Positions 24,723 to 30,615 of a stretch of DNA of 64,000 bases are shown here, piece after piece. Both the position numbers and the translations under genes were made by a program. Position 1 is the first letter of the stretch. Each line of letters starts with the position of its first letter. Origin of the DNA: JBBECE01 sp040881985 (GTDB lineage Bacteria > Pseudomonadota > Alphaproteobacteria > Rhizobiales > Devosiaceae); the NCBI GenBank assembly GCA_040881985.1, contig JBBECE010000029.1, forward strand, positions 1 to 64,000. Reading direction: 5' to 3'. Under the pieces are notes generated by a model. The model saw only the letters and a list, made by a program, of their open reading frames with translations, was not told the DNA's origin and did not search any database.

Positions 24723-24751
24723 TTGACAGCATTCCGGCCCGCCCCTAAGGT
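24723..24751 (+). promoter_or_regulatory. Sigma70-type promoter of the atp F0 operon
   Basis: TTGACA (24723-24728), a 17-base spacer, and TAAGGT (24746-24751) form a good housekeeping promoter. It lies 60 bases upstream of the atpI start and after a stretch of AT-rich sequence (24681-24710), in the 168-base gap behind smc. It is the only strong promoter-like pattern in that gap. Confidence 0.6.
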
Positions 24752-24811
24752 GCCCGCGACTTTCAGGGGGCTGCCTATCCCGAAATCAAACGCGACGGGA
24801 CGTTCCCGACC

Positions 24812-25162
24812 ATGACGCCGACGCGAAATCGTTCGGCAACTGACGATCTCGCGGCGCGTATCGCCAGGGCAAGAGGCGACCGGGGCGTTGAGCCGACTGA
24901 GGCAACGGATCCACGTGGCGCAATAACGGGGGTGAGCCGCGGTTTCCGTCTCGCCTCGGAGTTCGTCGCGGCGATTGTGGTCGGCGCGCTGATCGGAATC
25001 GGGCTCGACGCCCTCTTCGGAACCAGCCCCTGGATGGCGGTCGCGTTTCTCATGTTCGGGTTCGCCGCGGGCGTCGTGAATGTGATAAGGGCGACGCGAG
25101 AAATGAACGAAGCGGCCCCGCCCGATGCCTTGCCGCCGCCCGATGATGACGACGACGAATAA
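24812..25162 (+). CDS. atpI: ATP synthase protein I
   Basis: A 116-residue small membrane protein, the assembly factor or Mg2+ channel-like first gene of F0 operons. Two membrane segments are seen (about 50-70 and 73-93) between a charged N-terminus and a very acidic tail (DDDDDE). GLDALFGTSPWMAVAFLMFGFAAGVVN is split across them (in the sequence from 65 to 91). It helps c-ring assembly in the family. The next gene, atpB, starts 11 bases later. Confidence 0.88.
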   Translation: MTPTRNRSATDDLAARIARARGDRGVEPTEATDPRGAITGVSRGFRLASEFVAAIVVGALIGIGLDALFGTSPWMAVAFLMFGFAAGVVNVIRATREMNEAAPPDALPPPDDDDDE

Positions 25163-25173
25163 AGGACGGACAC

Positions 25174-25953
25174 GTGGCCGAAAACCCGATCGAACCTATC
25201 CACCAGTTCCAGATCTCGAATTATTTCACCTTCGGGACGATCGGGGGCAATGCCGAGACCGAGGGCGTCGCGATTGCCTTCACCAATTCGGCGCTATTCA
25301 TGGTGCTGACTGTCGTCTCGATTTCGAGCTTCCTGATTTTCTCGACGCGCGGGCGCGGGCTGGTGCCGGGGCGGCTGCAGCTCGTCTCGGAAATGCTCTA
25401 TGAGTTCGTCGCCAACATGGTGAGAACCTCGGCGGGCTCGGAGGGGATGAAATTCTTCCCCCTCGTCTTCTCGCTCTTCACCTTCATCCTCGTCGCTAAC
25501 CTCTACGGCATGTTCCCGTATTTCTTCACGGTGACGAGCCATGTCGTGGTCACCGCGGGCCTCGCGCTCACGGTATTCATCACCGTCATTGTCTATGGAT
25601 TCTGGCGCAACGGGTTCCGATTCCTCAGGCTCTTCGTGCCCTCGGGCATTCCCTGGTACGTGATGTGGCTGGTGGTGCCGATCGAGTTTATCTCGTTCCT
25701 GTCGCGACCGGTCAGCCACTCGTTGCGACTGTTCGGCAACATGCTCGCCGGCCATATCGTCTTGAAAGTGTTCGGCGGGATGATCGTCGGGCTCGGCTCG
25801 CTCGGCCTGCTCGGCGTGCTAGGCGCAGTTGCCCCGCTGGCGATGGCGGTGGCGCTGACGGGGCTCGAATTCCTGGTCGCGGGGCTGCAGGCTTTCGTGT
25901 TCGCGGTCCTCACTTGCGTCTATATCAACGACGCCATTCATCCCGGCCACTGA
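25174..25953 (+). CDS. atpB: ATP synthase F0 subunit a
   Basis: The 259-residue proton channel subunit with five to six membrane helices. GTG start. The essential Arg is in SHSLRLFGNMLAGH (about 178-191), and the helix motif FVAGLQAFVFAVLTCVYIND is near the C-terminus. The N-terminal PIEPIHQFQISNYF is typical of alphaproteobacteria. Second gene of the F0 operon; it works with the c ring encoded next. Confidence 0.95.
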   Translation: MAENPIEPIHQFQISNYFTFGTIGGNAETEGVAIAFTNSALFMVLTVVSISSFLIFSTRGRGLVPGRLQLVSEMLYEFVANMVRTSAGSEGMKFFPLVFSLFTFILVANLYGMFPYFFTVTSHVVVTAGLALTVFITVIVYGFWRNGFRFLRLFVPSGIPWYVMWLVVPIEFISFLSRPVSHSLRLFGNMLAGHIVLKVFGGMIVGLGSLGLLGVLGAVAPLAMAVALTGLEFLVAGLQAFVFAVLTCVYINDAIHPGH

Positions 25954-25994
25954 CCGCCGGTTCTCAATCAAGCTGTTCCCTCAAGGAGAGAAAA

Positions 25995-26222
25995 ATGGAA
26001 GCAGATGCGGCAAAACTGATCGGTGCGGGCATTGCGTGCATCGGCATGGGCGGTGCCGGGGTGGGTGTCGGCGTGATATTCGGCAATTATCTCGCCGGGG
26101 CACTGCGCAATCCGGCGGCGGCCGCGAGTCAGTTCGGCAATCTGATCTTCGGATTCGCGGTGACCGAGGCGCTCGGCATTTTCTCCCTCGTCATCGCGTT
26201 CCTGCTGCTCTACGCGGTCTAG
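25995..26222 (+). CDS. atpE: ATP synthase F0 subunit c
   Basis: A 75-residue hairpin of two helices that forms the rotor ring. The glycine-rich first helix is GAGIACIGMGGAGVGVGVIFG, interrupted by the polar loop RNPAAAASQFG, and the proton-carrying Glu58 lies in FAVTEALGIFSL. A good GGAGAG ribosome site is 7 bases ahead. It is followed by a perfect hairpin at 26231-26250. Confidence 0.96.
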   Translation: MEADAAKLIGAGIACIGMGGAGVGVGVIFGNYLAGALRNPAAAASQFGNLIFGFAVTEALGIFSLVIAFLLLYAV

Positions 26223-26230
26223 GGCAATTG

Positions 26231-26250
26231 CCGCTCCCCATCGGGAGCGG
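26231..26250 (+). promoter_or_regulatory. Perfect hairpin between atpE and atpF'
   Basis: CCGCTCCC (26231-26238) pairs fully with GGGAGCGG (26243-26250) around a CATC tetraloop, 8 bases after the atpE stop and 17 before the next start. There is no T-tract, so it is more likely an mRNA-stabilising or processing element than a terminator. It could favour the high atpE expression needed for the c ring. Confidence 0.5.
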
Positions 26251-26267
26251 ATTGAAGAGAGCCCAGG

Positions 26268-26900
26268 ATGATCGGTGAATTCGTGCAGGTGATGGTCCTG
26301 GCGCAGGCCGAGGCGGAAGGCGACGCTGTCGTGTCGGAAGGCGCAACGGGGACGGGCGGAGCCGAACTGCACGAGGGAGCCGTGGCCGAGGAGCGTGGCG
26401 GGCAGCCCGCCATTTTTCCGCCGTTCGACGCATCGACCTTTGCCTCGCAGATTCTGTGGCTGGTGCTGACTTTCGGGGCGCTTTACCTGCTTATGAGCAA
26501 GGTGGCGCTGCCGCGCATCGGGGAAATCCTCGAAATCCGCCGCGACCGGATCGAAAGCGATCTGGCCGAGGCCGAGCGGCTGCGGCAACGCACCGACAAG
26601 GCCATCCAGTCCTACGAGGAGGCGCTCGCCGAAGCGCGACGCCGGGCGCACGAAATCGCCGAGAAGACAAGGGGCGAGATTCGCGCCGATCTCGCGGACA
26701 AGCGCGCCGGGGTCGAGGCGGGGCTTGCCGCGAAGATGGCGACGGCCGAGGGACGGATCCAAGAGACCAAAATCGCGGCGCTTTCCCATGTTGAGGAAAT
26801 CGCGACCGACACTGCGACGACGCTGGTGAGTCTGCTGCTCGGGCGGGTGCCCGCCAAATCGATCAAGGACGCGGTGAAGCAAATGGCAAAGGGACGCTGA
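26268..26900 (+). CDS. ATP synthase F0 subunit b'
   Basis: A 210-residue stator subunit typical of alphaproteobacteria and phototrophs, which use b and b' together. An N-terminal Glu/Gly/Ala-rich leader of about 40 residues precedes the membrane helix (FASQILWLVLTFGALYLLMS) and a long amphipathic coiled coil to residue 160. It matches the b' type because of this extra leader and because a shorter b gene follows after one base. Sometimes written atpF' or atpG in older annotation. Confidence 0.9.
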   Translation: MIGEFVQVMVLAQAEAEGDAVVSEGATGTGGAELHEGAVAEERGGQPAIFPPFDASTFASQILWLVLTFGALYLLMSKVALPRIGEILEIRRDRIESDLAEAERLRQRTDKAIQSYEEALAEARRRAHEIAEKTRGEIRADLADKRAGVEAGLAAKMATAEGRIQETKIAALSHVEEIATDTATTLVSLLLGRVPAKSIKDAVKQMAKGR

Positions 26901-26901
26901 A

Positions 26902-27384
26902 ATGGCGATCGACGCCGCATTCTTTGCCCTGGTGGCGCTGGTGATCTTCATTGGCGTTATCATTTATCTGAAGCTGCCCGGCCGGATTACCGCGATGCTC
27001 GACGAGCGGTCGAAGAAGATCGCGGCCGATCTCGAGGCGGCGGCGCGGCTGCGGGAAGAAGCTCAGGCGCTGCTCGCCGAATATGAACGCAAACGCAAGG
27101 CGGCCGAGGATGAAGCCGCCGAGATTATCGAGGCGGCGCGCGAGGACGCCAACCGGCTAACCAGGGAGGCCGCCATCTCGCTCGCAGACCTGGTGGTGCG
27201 GCGGACCAAGGCGGTCGAGGAAAAAATCGCCTTGGCGGAGGCGCAGGCGATCGCCGAGGTCATGGCGCGTTCGGCGGACCTGGCGGTCGAGGCGGCGCGG
27301 CTGGTGCTCAGCGAGCAAATGAAGAACAAGAGCGAGGAATTCGTCGCCCAGGCGATCCGCGATATTTCGGCGAAGCTGAACTAG
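26902..27384 (+). CDS. atpF: ATP synthase F0 subunit b
   Basis: A 160-residue stator subunit: one membrane helix (about 6-24) followed by a charged coiled coil rich in Ala, Glu, Arg (about 35-140) and the end LSEQMKNKSEEFVAQAIRD. It begins one base after b'. The F1 genes atpHAGDC are not in the window, as in most alphaproteobacteria where F0 and F1 operons are separate. Confidence 0.92.
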   Translation: MAIDAAFFALVALVIFIGVIIYLKLPGRITAMLDERSKKIAADLEAAARLREEAQALLAEYERKRKAAEDEAAEIIEAAREDANRLTREAAISLADLVVRRTKAVEEKIALAEAQAIAEVMARSADLAVEAARLVLSEQMKNKSEEFVAQAIRDISAKLN

Positions 27385-27396
27385 GGCCGGCCCTAG
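27381..27396. repeat. 16-base perfect palindrome carrying two stop codons
   Basis: CTAGGGCCGGCCCTAG contains the TAG stop of atpF (27382-27384) and the TAG stop of the converging minus-strand gene (27393-27395). The symmetric stem could act as a simple shared end element for both transcripts. No T-run follows on either strand. Confidence 0.5.
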
Positions 27397-27797
27397 TCGT
27401 CGAGATAACCGAGCGCCCGGGCGCAGCCCCCGACCTCATCGGCCTGGGTCACCAGCGAAATCTCCCCCCCGCCGGTCGCAAACGACCGATAGCGGACGAG
27501 CTCGCTCTCATAGAAAGCGACCACCGTGTCGTGGTGTTCCACGCTCGCCGCATCCACCTCGTCACGGGTGCGATGCCAGTACTGTTCGGCCGCAAACGCC
27601 AGCGTCTGGTAGAAGGGCAAGTCGGATGCATCGACCCGGCCGGCATCGATGGCGGTCTTCGACAGTGCCATGAAGAAGATGAAACTCGCCATGCAGTGGC
27701 CCTGCATGTTCGGGTCCGCAGCCTCTTCGGCGGCGGCGGGAGACATGGCGGCCAGCACCACGGCGACGGCGCCGATCGGCCCAATTCTGATGGCCAA
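27393..27797 (-). CDS. Small exported protein of unknown function
   Basis: A 134-residue protein. From TTG 27797 it starts AIRIGPIGAVAVVLAAM with cleavage expected near SPAAAEEA, so it is likely periplasmic. The mature part has NMQGHCMASFIFFMALSK, then QTLAFAAEQYWHRTRDE and the end VGGCARALGYLDD; the two Cys could form a disulfide. No family recognised. It is convergent with atpF and ends 9 bases after it. Longer readings beyond 27797 have random composition and are rejected. Confidence 0.6.
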   Translation of the reverse strand: MAIRIGPIGAVAVVLAAMSPAAAEEAADPNMQGHCMASFIFFMALSKTAIDAGRVDASDLPFYQTLAFAAEQYWHRTRDEVDAASVEHHDTVVAFYESELVRYRSFATGGGEISLVTQADEVGGCARALGYLDD

Positions 27798-27900
27798 AGC
27801 CGCTCCTGATCCCGGACGGGTCAGTCTAGTAATCCGGGTGGGGCAAGGCAAGGCGTCGGAGCGTTCGCTGCCGAAGATGTGAGCGAGGCGCGGGGGCCCG

Positions 27901-28482
27901 TCAGGGGTTGGCGTCGAAGCCGACCCAAAGGATGATTTCTTCGCCGCCGAGATAGGGAATCGCGACGTTTTCGACGACCTTGATGAATTCCTCGGACTGG
28001 CTGGGCGGGGTGATCGAAATCGGCAGGTCGTATTTCTGGCTGAAGACGGTGAGTTCGTCGCGCACGACCGCGAAGCGCACCGGCACGGTGACGGTGCCGC
28101 CGGCGCCCAGCGGGCCGGCCAGCACGCGGCCAACGACACCCATTTTCACGGTGATCAGCCCGTCCGAGACAACACAGTTGCGCGATTCCTCGTCGAGCAC
28201 CGCCTGGAAACGCAGGCCCTGGGCGTCGCCCTGGCGGCCCGGCGCATAGACCGCATAAACCTCGGCGCCTTCCAGCACCTTGATCGGCGGACATTCGCGG
28301 GCGATGGCGAGTAGCGCCGAGGGCGCAGCTTGGGCAATGTCAGACTGGGTGGCGGTTGTATTGGCGAGGCCGGCGTCCCCCGACCCGCCCATCAGCGAGC
28401 CGAGCCCGCATCCCGAAAGGGCGAAGGCGGCGACGAGCGCGAGTGCGGCGGACTTGCTTGACCTCAGAGTTACGCTTTGCAT
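27901..28482 (-). CDS. Hypothetical lipoprotein
   Basis: A 193-residue predicted lipoprotein: basic start, hydrophobic core and lipobox FALSGC (Cys25). A Gly/Ser linker precedes a globular beta-rich domain with ARECPPIKVLEGAEVYAVYA, a Cys in ESRNCVVSDG, and the C-terminal IPYLGGEEIILWVGFD. Similar lipoproteins are widespread in Hyphomicrobiales as I recall, without known function. It stands alone on the minus strand between two other minus-strand genes; spacing is 17 bases to the peroxiredoxin gene upstream, so they may share a transcript. Confidence 0.65.
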   Translation of the reverse strand: MQSVTLRSSKSAALALVAAFALSGCGLGSLMGGSGDAGLANTTATQSDIAQAAPSALLAIARECPPIKVLEGAEVYAVYAPGRQGDAQGLRFQAVLDEESRNCVVSDGLITVKMGVVGRVLAGPLGAGGTVTVPVRFAVVRDELTVFSQKYDLPISITPPSQSEEFIKVVENVAIPYLGGEEIILWVGFDANP

Positions 28483-28499
28483 TACGCGACTGCCCTTTC

Positions 28500-29006
28500 C
28501 TATGCCGTGCCGACGAGCCGGTGCGCGTTCATCGCGCCAAGGAGGGCATCCGCGCCGGTCTTAAGAACCGGGCCGGACGCTGTCTCCAGGGTAACCGACT
28601 CTACGATACCATGGTTAATCAACAACGAACTGCGGGCAAAACGCAGCCCGAGGTCGCCGAATTCCTTGGCGAGGCCCATTGCCCTGGCGAGGTTGCCGCG
28701 GACGTCGGAGAGCATCTCGAGCATCGGGAAAGCGCCGGACTGGTTGCCCCATGCCTTCATGACGTGATGGTCGTTGACGGCGCCGCAGACGATCTTGTCG
28801 ATGCCGGCGGCGAAAAGTGCGTCGGCGCGTTCGATGTAGCCGGGCAAATGATTGAGATGGCAGGTTGGGGTGAAGGCGCCGGGCACGGTGAAGAAGGCGA
28901 CCATGCCGGTGCCGACGAAGGCGATGGAATCGATGTCCTCGGTAGTCTCGGCGGTCACCCGCTTGACAGTCACCGAAGGTATCCGGTCGCCCAAAGCGAT
29001 CGTCAT
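28500..29006 (-). CDS. Prx5-type peroxiredoxin
   Basis: A 168-residue thiol peroxidase that reduces peroxides. The peroxidatic Cys49 lies in TVPGAFTPTCHLNHLPGY, the Prx5 signature, and a second Cys74 lies in KIVCGAVND. NDHHVMKAWG is a further family stretch. The start is Met at 29006; upstream extension to 29096 overlaps the next gene. Reductant is unknown; the DsbD-like gene upstream is periplasmic and probably unrelated in reaction. Confidence 0.88.
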   Translation of the reverse strand: MTIALGDRIPSVTVKRVTAETTEDIDSIAFVGTGMVAFFTVPGAFTPTCHLNHLPGYIERADALFAAGIDKIVCGAVNDHHVMKAWGNQSGAFPMLEMLSDVRGNLARAMGLAKEFGDLGLRFARSSLLINHGIVESVTLETASGPVLKTGADALLGAMNAHRLVGTA

Positions 29007-29046
29007 CAAGGCTTCCCCTAGTCCCCCGACTGCTCCGGCCCGGTAT

Positions 29047-29889
29047 CTACTCAACCTTTTCGACCGAGTCGACCGATTCGAGCGGGCCAACCACACGCGT
29101 CAGCTCGAACGGGCCCCGGTCGGTCATAAAAGTGAGGCGCAGAACTTCTCCGACGAGCTCGGAGACGTCTCCCCCCGCCAGCACCAGCAGTTCGAGTAAA
29201 TCCGAATGCGGGCCATTTTGGGGCGAACCGAACAGCCAGCCGGGGTCCCGCCCGTCGACAATAAGGGACGCGGCGACCGGACCTGGCGCCCAGGATTGCA
29301 CCAGCAGCGTCCCGTTTTGGGCCGGCGCGAGGCTACCGAAGAGCGGCGGCGTGGTTGCATCGAGGACCGGCACCAACGCCATGGCGGAGTCGAGCCGGAA
29401 AGACGAAACCCGGTCGGGTTCATCGACGTCAACCGGCAGGTTGAATTCGGCACGGGCGGGGATGCAAATGTCCGAGCACACACCCAGCGTCAGCGCGGCG
29501 TGGACGGCGAGCCTTTCGGCGCCGGATTCCGGCACCATGCGCAACGGCAGGACGACCTGATCGAGATAGACATATTCGAGGACGCCCTCGATCATTTGGC
29601 GCTCGGGGAACGGCCAGCTCAATTGCGCATCGGCGACCCCGATGGAGCCTGTGAGATCGAGCCCAAGCGGCAGGCCGGCCTCGCCGGGCACCCGCCAATA
29701 GGTGCGGAAGCCAGCGGCTAGCTCGATCTCGATGCCGAGGCGGGTCGAACCGTCGGCGGCGAGCATGCCATCGCTGATGAGGCGCACCCGGGAGCCAGGG
29801 CCGATCTCGACCCAGCCGGTCGTGGCGGCAAGGGCGCCGCCCGGCAGGACGGCGCAGAGGAGGCAGGCGAGGAAAGGCGCGCGCAGCAT
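29047..29889 (-). CDS. Exported DsbD N-terminal-like (DsbC-dependent) domain protein
   Basis: A 280-residue periplasmic protein with a signal peptide (ending GGALAA). It resembles the N-terminal domain of protein-disulfide reductase DsbD found alone: FRTYWRVPGEAGLP near 62, WPFPERQMIEG near 92, and a pair of cysteines in GVCSDICIPA (about 138-147). That suggests a role in periplasmic electron transfer or thiol reduction, but the membrane and thioredoxin domains of DsbD are absent. It lies upstream of the peroxiredoxin by 40 bases. Confidence 0.75.
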   Translation of the reverse strand: MLRAPFLACLLCAVLPGGALAATTGWVEIGPGSRVRLISDGMLAADGSTRLGIEIELAAGFRTYWRVPGEAGLPLGLDLTGSIGVADAQLSWPFPERQMIEGVLEYVYLDQVVLPLRMVPESGAERLAVHAALTLGVCSDICIPARAEFNLPVDVDEPDRVSSFRLDSAMALVPVLDATTPPLFGSLAPAQNGTLLVQSWAPGPVAASLIVDGRDPGWLFGSPQNGPHSDLLELLVLAGGDVSELVGEVLRLTFMTDRGPFELTRVVGPLESVDSVEKVE

Positions 29890-30033
29890 GCCCGTCTGAT
29901 ACCCCGGGACCGGTAAACAAAAAAGCCGCGCCCGATCAGGCTTCCGTGACCCTAGCGCGAGGCTACGCGCTTCGGTGTGATTTGCCGAGACGACCGGGCG
30001 GAGTTAAGATAGGGGGCGACTGGAGATTTCGAA

Positions 30034-30615
30034 TTGGAGCATGCGCTCACCGGCCAGTTCCTTGTCGCCATGCCCGGCATGGAGGACGAGCGATTTGCCG
30101 ACACGGTGATCTACCTCTGCGCGCATGGCGAAGACGGCGCCATGGGTCTGGTGGTCAACCGCCAAATCGAGAATCTGCAATTCTCCGACCTGATGAAGCA
30201 GTTCGAACTCGGCGGGCGCGACGATTCGATCCGAGTGCCGGCGGAGGTCGTCAACAAGAAAATACTGATCGGCGGGCCGGTCGAAACCAATCGCGGGTTC
30301 GTTCTGCATTCAGCCGACTATTTCACCGCCGACTCCTCGCTCAAGGTCAATGACGATATCTGTCTGACCGCGACGGTCGACGTGCTGCGGGCGATGGTCA
30401 GGGGGACCGGGCCGGCGCGATCGCTGCTGGTTCTCGGCTATTGCGGCTGGGGGGCGGGACAGCTCGAGGGCGAACTCAAGGCGAACGGCTGGCTGACCGT
30501 GCCGCATTCGGCGGAATTGTTGTTTTCAACCGAAATCGACAAGCGCTATGCGGCGGCCCTCGCCGCGATCGGGGTCAGTATCGCCCAGCTTTCCTCGCAG
30601 AGCGGACAAGCCTGA
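30034..30615 (+). CDS. YqgE/AlgH family protein (UPF0301)
   Basis: A 193-residue protein of the conserved YqgE/AlgH fold: GQFLVAMPGMEDERFADTVIYLCAHGEDGAMGLVVN, split over 8-44, and YCGWGAGQLEGEL near 140. The function of the family is not settled. The start is TTG at 30034, preceded by GGAGA. Its 3' end overlaps the converging EAL gene by 41 bases. Confidence in family is high, in role low. Confidence 0.88.
   Translation: MEHALTGQFLVAMPGMEDERFADTVIYLCAHGEDGAMGLVVNRQIENLQFSDLMKQFELGGRDDSIRVPAEVVNKKILIGGPVETNRGFVLHSADYFTADSSLKVNDDICLTATVDVLRAMVRGTGPARSLLVLGYCGWGAGQLEGELKANGWLTVPHSAELLFSTEIDKRYAAALAAIGVSIAQLSSQSGQA

Noticed and set aside
29890..30033. Minus-strand terminator ahead of the DsbD-like gene
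   Set aside because: Only a 5-base stem with an 11-base loop before the T-run, and it would sit upstream of the gene it should end; too weak to list.
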